The notes under the pieces were generated by a model, which worked only from the letters and a program-made list of their open reading frames with translations, ran no database searches and was not told the origin of the DNA. DNA of 64,000 bases from Phymorhynchus buccinoides (Eukaryota > Mollusca > Gastropoda > Neogastropoda > Raphitomidae), in assembly GCA_017654935.2 (NCBI GenBank), contig CM065713.1, positions 21,754,599 to 21,818,598 of the forward strand. Reading direction: 5' to 3'. Made by a program: the position numbers and the translations under genes. Below, piece after piece: positions 1 through 10,027 of this stretch (position 1 is the first letter of the stretch; each line of letters starts with the position of its first letter).

Positions 1-105
1 GAGCCTCCTAGGTCAAATGTTATTGCGTTAACATAGTCAGAGTCAGTCAAGGGAAGTAAATCTGTGTGACCTTGGTCACTTCTAAACTCGCTTCGCTCCC
101 TTAGA
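1..105 (+). repeat. Fragment of the TGACCTTTGACC-type interspersed repeat
   Basis: The words CCTAGGTC, AACGTTA-like and CATAGTCAGA match the end of the repeat at 47700-47800. It is the 3' part of that repeat, cut by the window edge. Confidence 0.5.
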
Positions 106-325
106 CCACAATTTTGCCTCTGACTTTGCTTTTGTAGTGGTTTGTTGTGGGGAAACCAATCGGTGTAGAGTGTTTTTCTATAATGTCTAAACCTGAAGAA
201 AAAACATGTAATCTTCTTTCATTTCTCATTTTGCTTATGTATGTTTTGTTTGTTTGAGAGTGACTTGTGAGTTTGTTTTCAAAACCCCTTCCGACATTCA
301 TTTTTCTGCAATTCGCTTTTTCTCC

Positions 326-413
326 GACACGCTCTCCAGGTGGGAGCAACCTGAATTTCACAGAGACACCTCTGTGACTATCATGTACGTAACCTAACCT
401 AACCTAACCGACC
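326..413 (+). mobile_element. 5'-truncated copy of tRNA-derived SINE, tail (AACCT)n
   Basis: The segment from CACGCTCTCCAGGTGGGAGC to CTCTGTGACTAT matches the 3' part of the SINE copies at 42066-42408 and 63151-63540. It ends in an AACCT pentamer tail of about four units. The tail resembles a telomere motif but is only the SINE terminus. Confidence 0.7.
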
Positions 414-468
414 ACGCGGTCAAACAATCACAAAGCGAACAACACGGTTCCACGTAATCGAAACTGAC

Positions 469-618
469 CGTGCTGTCGGATGACCTCCTCCATGTTGGGG
501 AAGAGGGCCCTGGCCAGCTCCGTCATCACCCCTCCCCCCTCCCCCACCATGGGCCGGTAGAACAGCAGGTCCAGAACCTTGAGGTTCCGCAGGTGAGCCC
601 TCTCCGTGTGGAACAGCT
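469..618 (-). CDS. ARHGEF11/12-like: Exon e16: start of the DH (RhoGEF catalytic) domain
   Basis: This 150-bp exon encodes ELFHTERAHLRNLKVLDLLF followed by YRPMVGEGGGVMTELARALF and PNMEEVIRQH. That is the first conserved helix (CR1) of a Dbl homology domain, in the form typical of LARG/PDZ-RhoGEF. The Glu of NELFHTE lies at the position of the invariant CR1 glutamate that contacts the Rho switch regions. The acceptor TGTGCAG is at 619 and the donor G|GTCAGT at 468. The first two bases complete a Glu codon begun in e15, restoring the family signature RQEVVNELFHTE. The exon ends in phase 1, so the rest of DH must lie below position 1. The insert GEGGG in the helix 1-2 loop is Gly-rich. Confidence 0.95.
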
Positions 619-797
619 CTGCACAGAGTACAGTGATAACTAACGCAGGGATGTGAGAGGGACCCCCCACCCAACGACAAAAAAGCGTAGCCGATGGTAT
701 CAACTTTAATCATCCTGGTGGAAATTAAAGTGTGCAATCACAGGCTCGATGAACAATACTACAAACATTCAGATTACATAAATCGAAAACACCACCA

Positions 798-1025
798 TTA
801 ACCCCTTGGCTGCCAGATAAAATTGAAGAAAAAATCGTCAGGCAAATCATAACATGAAAAAGACAACTGATATAGCCAATCTGAAAAAATGGTCTGGGGA
901 TATTACTCTCTTGATCATGTTAGAGCAAAAGCCAGCATATCAGGGTTATTCCTCTTCATCTGATGACATCATCAGTGATGTAATCAGGTCAGTATGTAAT
1001 ACGTTGGTGGCAGTCAAGGGGTTAA
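798..1025. mobile_element. TTAA-flanked inverted-repeat element, CCCCTTGGCTGCCA family
   Basis: The left end reads TTAACCCCTTGGCTGCCA and the right end TGGCAGTCAAGGGGTTAA. A second copy is at 16831-17060. TTAA flanks suggest a piggyBac-type origin; there is no coding capacity. Confidence 0.7.
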
Positions 1026-1134
1026 GACAATAAGATGCATTATAAACGTCATCAAGGAATTATAAGAGGGAGAGAATTTGATTAGAATTTTGTGAAGAAC
1101 TTGAAAACACAGTCATATGAAAACTAATATGTCC

Positions 1135-1376
1135 TCAACCCTTCCATCACCAGTCACCTCTTGGCACCACAATGATTTGACACCCATGCCACTGAAAGGC
1201 ATCAAATGAGGGTCTGGTATCCAGTGACCTTATGTTCCTCATTTGGGGAAATAAGGATAGGCCCTATTTTATGCATGTCACAGAGGAGTCCCCAATGTTG
1301 CAGATGAAATCTTTTCTCTACCCAGGTAAGTAATGGAAAGTTTTAGCTGAAAAATGGCTGGCGTTGAAAGGGTTAA
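1135..1376 (+). mobile_element. Diverged copy of the TTAA/CCCTTTCACCGCCA element
   Basis: It contains the family core (ACCACAATGATTTGACACCC, AAAGGCATCAAAT, ATGTCACAGAGGA) and ends GGCGTTGAAAGGGTTAA. The left terminus is degenerate. Confidence 0.7.
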
Positions 1377-1404
1377 AATAGATTAATCAATTAAGATTAG
1401 GTAT

Positions 1405-1470
1405 CACAGCCCTGTCGGCGACCAGGGCCATGACAGGGCTGTCACCACGTTAAACTTCACCACAAATCAA
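1405..1470 (+). repeat. Short interspersed repeat around GGCCATGTCAGGGCTGTCAC
   Basis: The same roughly 60-bp segment recurs at 14945-15010 and 63765-63830, each ending ACCACGTTAAA. Its origin is not recognised; the repeats may be fragments of a longer element. Confidence 0.55.
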
Positions 1471-1547
1471 TTAACGAATTAATCAATTATAATATATACA
1501 TAAGTATCACAAATTAAAAAACAATGCATAGCATCGAATCTGTTTAT

Positions 1548-1548
<1 letters not shown>

Positions 1549-1580
<32 letters not shown>
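1549..1580 (+). repeat. (CA)n microsatellite
   Basis: A CA dinucleotide run of about 15 units is followed by CGCGCATGCACAC. Confidence 0.9.
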
Positions 1581-1581
<1 letters not shown>

Positions 1582-1748
1582 GCATGCACACCCAAAGGCA
1601 AATTAAGACAGCAAAGTATTCAATTCATCAAAGTAATTAAAACTTTGCCTGCGACGTCACTTTTTTTTTTCAAGGTTCGCCGTTACACGGATCTTACTGT
1701 CCGACACAGTTTCATCCGACCGAGCCCTGTCAAATTTGTGTTGGCATC

Positions 1749-1966
1749 CAGGGCTCCCAATCGTCCCGCAAAACAAGGGGTCCCAAGGACTCCTTCACTT
1801 ACAGAATAGAGGGTCCTAGAGGCAAGATAGAGGGTCCCAGTGGCATTGTGAATGCTAAAAATAATTTTTCTAGTGCATCCCTGGGACCCCCTGCACATTC
1901 TTTTAGAGGGTCCTTTAGAATTTTAGTGCTTCATAGACCCCCAAATGGGGGTCCCTGGGATCCCTG
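1749..1966 (+). mobile_element. MITE with CAGGGCTCCCA ends
   Basis: The terminal repeats are CAGGGCTCCCA and TGGGATCCCTG, with the internal motif GGGACCCCCTGCACATTC. Other copies are at 7678-7895, 11787-11991 and 55343-55562. Confidence 0.8.
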
Positions 1967-2042
1967 GCACCCTTTGTCGATCTCCTCTTTCTTCACATCT
2001 ATCATAATGGTGTGATGTACAAGTTTCCTTTCTCTCAACAGC

Positions 2043-2411
2043 TACAGTGGAATCCGTTTAATTGGCCATCGGATAATCGGCCAAAGCCGCTTAATCGGCC
2101 AATTTCCTCTGGAACGGAATTTTTTCTTCTTAAGCATGTGTTATTTTGTTCGTTTTTACGGCCAAAGCTGAAATCTTCAATTTCGCTTTATTGGCCACTT
2201 TTTCTCTCTAATTTTTCCTCTTTACCCCTTTTTGAGAGGGAGAACAACAGAGGCAGACAAACTGACAACACGCTTTTGACGTTTACATGGTTGAGTGTGA
2301 ATTTGGAAGGTGAGCTGTTGTCAATTGAAAGACCCTGCATGGCGTTAAAATCACTCAAGAAAACAAAATCATTGTCTTTTACTCGTGCTTCTGTCAAGTT
2401 GCAGGATTAAT

Positions 2412-2449
<38 letters not shown>

Positions 2450-2624
2450 CACAAAAAGAGAAAGAATTTGAATTTGAACTGCAACATTTAATTTTGACGT
2501 CATTGCTTTTGACTTGCATAATTGCGTCATACAGTATCTCGATGTTCGTTTTATCGGCCGATTCGCTTTATCGGCCATATTTTTCCTGGTCCCAAAAGTG
2601 GCCTATTAAGCGGATTCCACTGTA
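2043..2624 (+). mobile_element. Pogo/Tigger-like MITE, CAGTGGAATCCG ends
   Basis: TA flanks surround inverted ends CAGTGGAATCCGTTTAAT and ATTAAGCGGATTCCACTG. Internal sub-repeats read ATCGGCCAA or TATCGGCC. A (CA)n run sits at 2413-2446. The 132-residue open frame inside (2012-2410) has no recognised domain and is not called. Confidence 0.75.
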
Positions 2625-3229
2625 TTTGAAAACATCCCAAATTCTCCAATCGAAATGACACGGAGGAAGCAGCCGAACAGATGAAAACAGCGCATCGCCT
2701 TAACTGCGAGTTGTGAGTAGGAATTGTTGGGAAATAATTAAGGGGAGTACTTTCATGGTGTGTGGGAGTGATCTCGCCTATTTCAATCTGTCAAAGATGG
2801 GGAATTACTCTACCATCAGGTCAATCCCCAGCCCTCGCTTCGTGCGTTTGAGGGGAGACACAGCATGCAGAACGCAGTGCGTCATTCTGAAATTGATGTC
2901 GTTTATATTTTTACGTCACACTTTGCAAGTTCTATCACTTTGCAGCAACAGGCCACCCCTTATTTTTCTATAAAAAAAATTTTGCAAGTCGCCGACTGGC
3001 ATCCTGCGATTTCAAGCTTCGACGCCATGGTTGCATTGTTGTTATGGTATCTGACCGAGTAATGGAGGTAAACAACTCTAATTTTCACGAAGTGTTTTTC
3101 CGAAAATCGTCTATTGTGGCCGCGAGCTGGGGACTCGGAATGAGCGCCGAGGTGGGAGCAACACCACTGAAGATGGGACAGCAAAAATAAATAAATAAAA
3201 AATATTAAAAAATGTCAGTTTTCTCTCAC

Positions 3230-3432
3230 CGTTAACGACCTCCTGTCGTTTCTTCTCCTTCGGTTTCAGTTTCTTCAGCACGTCCTCGCCCAGAACCTGC
3301 TTCAAGGGGGGCAACTCCTCCACTTCCAGGTCGGAGTCGTACGCCGTTGTCATCGTGGTGGTGGTGGCGGCGCCACCGGAGCTCAGCGCCTCGTTGACGT
3401 GTTCCGACGACGCTACGGGACTCTCTCCGCTC
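3230..3432 (-). CDS. ARHGEF11/12-like: Exon e15: linker before the DH domain
   Basis: This 203-bp exon encodes SGESPVASSEHVNEALSSGG, then an Ala/Thr-rich run, then SDLEVEELPPLKQVLGEDVL and KKLKPKEKKRQEVVN. The last part matches the conserved segment just before DH in LARG and PDZ-RhoGEF (…K/R-RQEVINEL). The acceptor CGCCAG is at 3433-3438 and the donor G|GTGAGA at 3229. Its first base completes an Arg codon with e14, and its last base (phase 1) begins the Glu codon finished in e16. The acidic DSDLEVEE stretch is typical of the autoinhibitory linker region, though that role is inferred from the family. Confidence 0.93.
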
Positions 3433-3505
3433 CTGGCGGGGGACACATTGAAAAAGAGAGAGAGAATGGTTAGCATGTACAATTGTTGTGCTGTGCTGTG
3501 TTGTG

Positions 3506-3540
3506 GGAGGAGGAGGAGCTAAAATTAGAACATATGCCCT
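3506..3540 (+). repeat. Stray fragment of the e14-derived repeat unit
   Basis: The words GGAGGAGGAGCTAAAATTAG and AACATATGC match the 109-bp unit at 3845-4352 but stand apart from the array, upstream of the GAA-tailed retroposon. Confidence 0.55.
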
Positions 3541-3846
3541 CTCCGGGGGGTCTGTTGTATAAATAGTTCCCCCACCTTCTGGAAGTTCTGTGCTTGTAAC
3601 TTCCTCTAATCTGTCACTCTCTTTGACTCTGCCTTTTCCCTTTGCTTTACTGTCACTTTCTGCCGTACCGGTCCATTCTCCTGCCCTTTTTTCATGAAAC
3701 ACTTTCAAAAAGATTTCCTCCAGCCGAAGTCGGACTTGCTGGGACTAACTATTTCTTAGTTAGGCGCATAACGATAGCATGACGCATCTGCACACATAAT
3801 TGACAGGAAACTCTGAGCGATCGAAGAAGAAGAAGAAGAAGAAGAA
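3541..3846 (+). mobile_element. GAA-tailed SINE-like retroposon
   Basis: Shared body: AAATAGTTCCCCCACCTTCT, ACTTCCTCTAATCTGTCACT, GTTAGGCGCATAACG, and a terminal (GAA)n after GCGATC. Other copies are at 5566-5890, 10028-10356, 36946-37246 (inverted) and 50800-50945 (inverted, partial). The (GAA)n tail and 5' truncation suggest retroposition. No clear pol III boxes were seen. Confidence 0.65.
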
Positions 3847-4352
3847 CATATGCATTCTGACCAATCAAACAGGCCGACAGACGAGAACTGCCTGCTCTAA
3901 GCAGTAAGGGGCTCACCGATTGGACAGACTGGAGGCGGAGGAGCTAAAAATAGAACGTATGCATTCTGACCAATCAAAAAGGCTGACAGATGAGAACTGC
4001 CTGCTCTGAGCAGTAAGGGGCTCACCGATTGGACAGACTGGAGGCGGAGGAGCTAAAATTAGAACATATGCATTCTGACCAATCAAAAAGGCCGACAGAC
4101 GAGAACTGCCTGCTCTAAGCAGTAAGGGGCTCACCGATTGGACAGACTGGAGGCGGAGGAGCTAAAATTAGAACGTATGCATTCTGACCAATCAAAAAGG
4201 CCGACAGACGAGAACTGCCTGCTCTAAGCAGTAAGGGGCTCACCGATTGGACAGACTGGAGGCGGAGGAGCTAAAAATAGAACGTATGCATTCTGACCAA
4301 TCAAAAAGGCCGACAGACGAGAACTGCCTGCTCTAAGCAGTAAGGGACTCAC
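3845..4352 (-). repeat. Tandem array carrying the 3' end and donor site of exon e14
   Basis: The word CTCACCGATTGG occurs at 3912, 4021, 4130, 4239 and 4348 (the last is the true exon), an exact 109-bp period. Each unit holds about 30 bp of the e14 3' end (coding SSSASSLSNR) and its GTGAG donor, followed by intron. Four extra donor copies lie downstream of the real one in the transcript. Confidence 0.9.
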
Positions 4353-4430
4353 CGATTGGACAGACTGGAGGCGGAGGAGCTGCCTGACTGTTGGCTGAGG
4401 GCCCGGAACATGTCATCTCTGTCCACATCG
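4353..4430 (-). CDS. ARHGEF11/12-like: Exon e14: Ser-rich linker
   Basis: This 78-bp exon encodes DVDRDDMFRALSQQSGSSSA then SSLSNR. With the preceding exon the join reads RRAKSDVDRDD, matching the SRSDVD…SASSSASSLSTRS segment of the LARG/PDZ-RhoGEF linker. The acceptor TTGCAG is at 4431 and the donor CG|GTGAGT at 4352. The first base completes a Ser codon and the last two begin an Arg codon completed by e15. The 3' end with its donor is repeated four more times downstream in the same intron. Confidence 0.92.
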
Positions 4431-4464
4431 CTGCAAGGGAAAAAAGAAAGAAAAACAATAACAA

Positions 4465-5511
4465 TACAGTGGAACCTCCCTTATAAGACCTCCCACTATA
4501 AGACTCCCTCCCACATAAGACCTACTTCTCCGAGACATTGCCCTTCTTTGTGTCAAAATTACCTCCTTTGTAAGACCCCTCCCTTATAAGACCCCATTAT
4601 AAGACTCCCTCTCACATCATAAGACCTACTTCTCCGAGACATTGCCCTTCTTTACAAGTATTAAAAGTACCTCCCTTTTAAGACCCCCCCCTTATAAGAC
4701 CTCACATTATAAGACTCCCTCCCACATCATAAGACCTACTTCTCCGAGACATTGCCCTTCTTTCTAAGTATTAAAAGTACCTCCTTTATAAGACCCCTCC
4801 CTTATAAGACCTCCCACTATAAGACTCCCTCCCACATCATAAGACCTACTTCTCCAAGACATTGCCCTTCTTTGTAAGTGTTAAAATTACCTCCTTTGTA
4901 AGACCCCTCCCTTATAAGACCTCACATTATAAGACTCCCTCCCATCATAAGACCTACTTCTCCGAGACATTGCCCTTCTTTGTAAGTATTAAAAGTACCT
5001 CCTTTATAAGACCCCTCCCTAATAAGACCTCCCACTATAAGACTCCCTCCCACATCATAAGACCTACTTCTCCAAGACATTGCCCTTCTTTGTAAGTGTT
5101 AAAATTACCTCCTTTGTAAGACCCCTCCCTTATAAGACCTCCCACTATAAGACTCCCTCCCACATCATAAGATCTACTTCTCTGAGACATTGCCCTTCCT
5201 TGTAAGTGTTAAAATTACCTCCTTTGTAAGGCCCCTCCCTTATAAGACCTCCCACTATAAGACTCCCTCCCATATAAGACCTACTTCTCTGAAACATTGC
5301 CCTTCTTTGTAAGTGTTAAAATTACCTCCTTTGTAAGACCCCTCCCTTATAAGACCTCCCATAATAAGACCCTCCCACATCATAAGACCTACTTCTCCGA
5401 GACATTGCCCTTCTTTGTAAGTATTAAAAGTACCTCCCTTATAAGACCCCTCCCTTATAAGACCTCATTTTGGATGATTTTTGAAGGTCTTATAAGGGAG
5501 GTTCCACTGTA
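4465..5511 (+). mobile_element. Pogo/Tigger-like MITE enlarged by internal tandem repeats
   Basis: TA flanks surround ends CAGTGGAACCTCCCTTATAA and its inverted partner GGGAGGTTCCACTG. The interior holds about eight units of roughly 115 bp, each with TAAGACCTACTTCTC, GAGACATTGCCCTTCTTTG and CCTCCCTTATAAGACC. The short form of the same element is 8718-8882. Confidence 0.85.
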
Positions 5512-5565
5512 GTAGGGGTGCTTCTACAAAATAATAATAATAATAATAATAATAATGCCCCCACC

Positions 5566-5890
5566 CTCCCTTGGGGATACTGGGGTTTTTTTCTCGTACA
5601 AATAGTTCCCCCACCTTCTGGAAGTTCTGTGCTTGTAGCTTCCTCTAATTCTGTCACTCGCTTTGACTCTGCCTTTTCCCTTCTCTTACTGTCTCATCTG
5701 CTATCTTTCTATCTCACTGGTCCATTCTCCTGCCTTTTTTTTTCTCTCTGTAAATTCTTACGAAGATTTCTTCAGCCGAAGTCGGGGACATGCTGGGCCT
5801 AACTGTTTCTTAGTATGGCGCATAACAGCAGCATGACGCATCTGCGCTCACATGACAGGAAACTGTCCTGGGCGATCATAGAAGAAGAAG
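5566..5890 (+). mobile_element. GAA-tailed SINE-like retroposon
   Basis: It begins near TTGGGGATACTGGGG and ends in GAAGAAGAAG, with the same body as the copy at 3541-3846. Confidence 0.65.
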
Positions 5891-5943
5891 GCTGTGGCGA
5901 TTACAGCACATCTTAACCCTTTAACCGCCAATGTCGTATTTAC

Positions 5944-6581
5944 ATAGGTGTCAACCCAATTTTCCTTTTTACAAAACTTCCCTTATTGAAAAATAATTTC
6001 CCCCTTATTTCAAGCCTGAAAACCGTATACATTTCAGAACACGCAAAACCATGAAAACGTTGCCGTGAATACATTATATTCAGACATCGTTTTCATGTAG
6101 TTTTGTTATATATATTGAAAAATGGGCAGGGGAGCGTACCTTCCTTTCTCAAAGGACAGGTTTTCCCATTCTTTCAAGCGTCTCCCACTCCCAACTCGTG
6201 CCTTTTTGGCCACAGGGGGGTTCGCAGAACTGGAAGAATTAGCGTCAGCCATTTTCGATTCAAACAACGCTCACGTGGAAGTTCTGAAGAAACCACGCAT
6301 GCGCAGATTACCAGAACAAATTGAACAAATCGCTCTCTGTGCATGACCGATCATCTAGCCTACTGCTTTCGTTTTCCTGTTCGGCTGCTTGGCGTCCGCG
6401 TTTTGTCATCTGCTATCACAAAATTCTATCACTTCGCGGTTTGTCTCTGATTTCTGATCTGCCCTGATCTGCCCGTATAAATCAGTTTTACCCGTATTGA
6501 AACTGTTACACAACCGTACAGACCCAAAATCATGGTTTTCCCATACAGCAATACGAGAAAACTGTATAGGTTGACACCTAT
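5944..6581 (+). mobile_element. Nested element with ATAGGTGTCAACC ends
   Basis: Inverted ends are ATAGGTGTCAACC and GGTTGACACCTAT, flanked by imperfect 8-bp repeats GTATTTAC and GCATTTAT derived from the host repeat. The interior has small open frames (6103-6346) without a recognised domain. The 8-bp duplication would suit a hAT-type element. Confidence 0.75.
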
Positions 6582-6759
6582 GCATTTATGCACCACAATG
6601 GTTTAACACTCATATCACTAAAAGGCATCAAATCAGGGCCTGTTATCTGAAGACCACACCTTCTTCATTTTGAGAGGTAAGGATAGGCCTAATGTTATAC
6701 GGGGCATAGAGGAATTCCCAATATTGCAAGATAACTTTTTTTTCTCTACCCAGTTAAGT

Positions 6760-7007
6760 TTAACCCTTTCACCGCCAAAGTCGCACTTTAGCACCACAGT
6801 GATTTAACACCCATGTCACTAAAAGGCAACAAATTGGGGTCTGTTATCCAAAGACCCTATTGTCTTACTAGTTTTGGGAAGTAAGGATAGACCTTATTTT
6901 ATATATGTCACAGAAGAATCCACAATACTGCAGATGGATTTTGTCCCCTACCCAGGTAAATTTAATGGGAATGTTTGGCTGAAATATGGCAGGCGGTGAA
7001 AGGGTTA
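6760..7007 (+). mobile_element. Inner copy of the TTAA/CCCTTTCACCGCCA element
   Basis: A complete 248-bp copy from TTAACCCTTTCACCGCCA to GGCGGTGAAAGGGTTAA splits the outer copy at its own GTTTAATGG site. This shows directly that the family targets and duplicates TTAA. Confidence 0.88.
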
Positions 7008-7184
7008 ATGGTATTATTTTTAGCTAAAAAATGGCTGGCTGTGAAAGGGTTAAAGATCTGGGAGCATAAAAAGTTACTATAAAATAGGGTAAAATCCATT
7101 ATCATTATTAAAGTAATGCAACTGTTTAACATACACGCACACACACACATTCCACTTGGTTTTTAAAAATAAAATTCAGCTAAC

Positions 7185-7216
7185 CTTTTGGCTCTTCGGG
7201 CAGGGCGCTCGGTTTT
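7185..7216 (-). CDS. ARHGEF11/12-like: Exon e13: 32-nt microexon, basic linker
   Basis: This exon encodes KTERPARRAK plus two bases of a Ser codon. The acceptor ATGTTTCAG is at 7217 and the donor AAAAG|GTTAGC at 7184. It fits between e12 (ends phase 0 after GKGD) and e14 (needs a two-base lead). The joined text SESLKGKGDKTERPARRAKS resembles the RSESLKGR…SRKAENVPRSRS region of vertebrate PDZ-RhoGEF. No other frame keeps the phases consistent. Confidence 0.87.
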
Positions 7217-7677
7217 CTGAAACATGCAAAACATTCATGAAATCCCCCAAAGTCGGAGGGTGGCTGCCCACATGGCTGGGTAATCAAAAACGGTCACTTA
7301 TTAAAAAAATTTGAGCACAAAGTGCTTTACAATCAGCATTCAAACACTCACATACACACACACGTACAACAGACACACACGCACGTACGTGCACGCACGC
7401 GAGTAATGTTCTCATCCCTAGCTGGTGCATTTGAACCATAGTGTTCAAGTGCTTCGGCTGTCGGGATGATCCCTGGAGTCTTTTAGCCAGGGTACGAAAA
7501 CAAACAAACAACCAACATTCATGAATGAAGACAAACTTGACGCAGTGGGAACAAATTGCTAAATTCTTAGAATGAGGTGTTTTAGGGGTTGTTTTTTTCT
7601 TTTCGCATGACCTAAACATCTCACAAATAGGTCACACAGTGACTGTGCTTCACACTGCTTCTTCCTTCAGTATTATG

Positions 7678-7895
7678 CAGGGCTCCCTGGGACCCTCATT
7701 TGGGGGTCTATGAAGCACTAAAATTCTAAAGGACCCTCTAAAAGAATGTGCAGGGGGTCCCAGGGATGCACTATAAAAATTCTTTTTAGCATTCGCAATG
7801 CCACTGGGACCCTCTATCCCTCCTCTAGGACCCCCTATGCTGTAAGTAAAGGAGTCCCTGGGACCCCTTGTTTTGCGGGAGGATTGGGAGCCCTA
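7678..7895 (-). mobile_element. MITE with CAGGGCTCCC ends, 6-bp target duplication
   Basis: It is flanked by ATTATG on both sides (7672-7677 and 7896-7901). Relative to the copy at 1749-1966 it is inverted. The last base of the right terminal repeat is changed from G to A. Confidence 0.85.
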
Positions 7896-7922
7896 ATTAT
7901 GGCTTTTTTTTTAAAAATGTGC

Positions 7923-8044
<122 letters not shown>

Positions 8045-8215
8045 ACGAATGTTGTTTTTTATTGAGGGAAAGCAGAATAAGCACAATAACCGGCTTTTTT
8101 TCATCCGGCCCTCTGAACAAAAAGAAAATAAATTTAAACAATACAAATAGAAAAAAAAAAGACATTGCAAAATACAAGAAAAACCAACAACCTTAAATTA
8201 AGGCCGCACCATGCA

Positions 8216-8284
<69 letters not shown>

Positions 8285-8287
<3 letters not shown>

Positions 8288-8540
8288 AAGAGAGAACAAT
8301 GAACTTTAATGACCAGGCCATCTGACCATGTTATGGGGTGGGATGTCAGGGGGAGTAACCCTCGGCTGATATCAGGTAGTAGGCCTAGGTCGAGGGCTAC
8401 TTTCGTTTTCTTATATACTATGGTATAAACCCAGGTCGATTAAGGCTAATGCAGTTGTTTCAGGTGTTGGCAATGTATGGATAGAATAGAATGAACTGTT
8501 TAATGACCAGGCCATCTGACCATGTTATGGGGTGGGGGGT
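8285..8540 (+). repeat. Direct duplication around GACCAGGCCATCTGACCATG
   Basis: The segment AATGACCAGGCCATCTGACC through TTATGGGGTGGG occurs at 8309-8342 and again at 8501-8536, separated by about 160 bp of unremarkable intron. Confidence 0.7.
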
Positions 8541-8547
8541 GGGGGTG

Positions 8548-8579
<32 letters not shown>

Positions 8580-8626
8580 TAGAGACAGAGAGAAAGCGGC
8601 TTAGCGTAGCAGCAGTGAACACTTAC

Positions 8627-8678
8627 GTCTCCTTTGCCCTTTAGACTTTCCGACCGACTGAGATCAACACTGGGTCTC
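8627..8678 (-). CDS. ARHGEF11/12-like: Exon e12: Ser-rich linker
   Basis: This 52-bp exon encodes RPSVDLSRSESLKGKGD. The RSESLKG motif is conserved in the PDZ-RhoGEF/LARG linker and looks like a basophilic kinase site. The acceptor GCTTTCAG is at 8679 and the donor GAC|GTAAGT at 8626, a near-consensus site. The first base completes an Arg codon begun by e11, and the exon ends in phase 0. Confidence 0.92.
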
Positions 8679-8717
8679 CTGAAAGCAAACGCAAACGAGA
8701 AAATATCGCCTCACTTA

Positions 8718-8882
8718 TACAGTCGAACCTCCCTTATAAGACTCCCTCCCACATAAGACCTACTTCTCTGAGACATTGCCCTTCTTTGTAAGCATTAAAA
8801 TTACCTCCCTTATAAGACCCCTCCCTTATAAGACCTCATTTTGGGCGATTTTTGAAGGTCTTATAAGGGAGGTTCCACTGTA
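8718..8882 (+). mobile_element. Pogo/Tigger-like MITE, short form
   Basis: TA flanks; ends CAGTCGAACCTCCCTTATAA and GAGGTTCCACTG. The 165-bp element lacks the internal amplification of the 4465-5511 copy. Confidence 0.85.
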
Positions 8883-9000
8883 TTGACAGACATAATATGT
8901 GCGCTCTCACGCACATACGCACAGAGCGAGTTCATTGCTACGTTTTCTGAAAGCAAAACACATAGAAAATATCACCACAGTAACATTAACAGACATATGC

Positions 9001-9207
9001 CAGACCTGTGTACCACCTACACAAATCTTCAGTAGTCTGGATAGCTGAAATGAGTAATTTGGGTGCAAAATGTGTAGTTTTATTCATTAAACCATCAATG
9101 TTCACTGAAAATGAGTAATCTGAGCATTTTTTTTCATTTTTCAAGAGTAGTAGAGGTCCAAATTGAGTAGAATACTACTCGGGAAAAGAGTAGAGTAAAC
9201 AGGTCTG
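9001..9207 (+). mobile_element. MITE with CAGACCTG ends
   Basis: Begins CAGACCTGTGTACCACCTAC and ends GAGTAAACAGGTCTG, with inner words GTCTGGATAGCTGAAATGAG and AGTAGTAGAGGTCCAAATTG. Family copies are at 9824-10024, 24548-24890, 27385-27593, 42597-43039 and 46581-47175. Confidence 0.85.
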
Positions 9208-9300
9208 CACTGTCTATGCAGCGAGAAATCACCTTAAAACGCTATTTAACAGAAAGTGAAAACCTCTGACAGCAGAAGCCAATCCTCTTGTCAGAAATTC

Positions 9301-9547
9301 TTAACCCTTTCGCCGCCAGCCATTTTTCAACAAAAAAATACTATTATAGTTAACGGAGTGGAGAAGAAAAAAAATACCTGCAATATTGGGAATTCCTCTG
9401 TGGCATGTCTAACATTAGGCCCATCCTTGCCTCCCGACATTAAGAAAATGGGGTCTTTGGATAACAGGCCCTGATTTGATGCCTTTTAGTAACATGGGTG
9501 TTAAACCATTGTGGTGCATAAATACGACATTGGCGGTGAAAGGGTTA
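9301..9547 (-). mobile_element. TTAA/CCCTTTCACCGCCA element, inverted
   Basis: Complete copy from TTAACCCTTTCGCCGCCAGC to TTGGCGGTGAAAGGGTTAA. Confidence 0.88.
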
Positions 9548-9823
9548 ATCCTCTGAAGTTTGCAAATCCTCTGACAATTCTGATGCCTGTTCCTCAGCAA
9601 GATTATCTCCATGTTGAAGGAGGAATTCCAGCAAAGTTTTCTAGGATAGCGAGTTGCTTCGTCTGCTGTTTGAAGGAAGGCCTTGTTGGACATAGCGGAC
9701 TGGCACTCACACACGAATGTAAGCAACACACACACGCGCGCACACGCACACTCATGCACAAGTTTGCATGCGCGCGCACACACACACACACATGCACTCA
9801 CACACACACAAAGCCCCTCTCCC

Positions 9824-10024
9824 CAGACCTGCTTACCCCCTACACAAGTCTTGAGTAGTCTGGATGGCTGAAATGAGTAGTTTTGGGCTTAAAATGTGTA
9901 GTTTTATTCATTAAACCATCAAACAATGTTCACTGAAAATGAGTATTAGAGTCAGTTTTTGAAGAGTAGTAGAGGTCCAAACTGAGTAGAATATTACTCG
10001 AAAAGAGTAGAGTAAACAGGTCTG
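9824..10024 (+). mobile_element. MITE with CAGACCTG ends
   Basis: Same family as 9001-9207. A mixed CA/CG simple repeat lies just upstream at 9725-9812. The right end AACAGGTCTG adjoins the GAA-tailed retroposon. Confidence 0.85.
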
Positions 10025-10027
10025 AAG

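Larger units (their letters stand above)
5913..7053 (+). mobile_element. TTAA/CCCTTTCACCGCCA element with two nested insertions
   Basis: The outer left end is TTAACCCTTTAACCGCCA (5913) and the outer right end is GGCTGTGAAAGGGTTAA (7053). It is interrupted by a 638-bp element (5944-6581) and by a second full copy of its own family (6760-7007) inserted at an internal TTAA that is duplicated. Confidence 0.85.

Noticed and set aside
388..412. AACCT repeats as telomeric sequence
   Set aside because: It is the tail of a truncated SINE and only about four units long.
2012..2410. 132-codon plus-strand frame
   Set aside because: It lies across a pogo-like MITE whose TCGGCC sub-repeats and CA run explain it; no domain and no splice fit.
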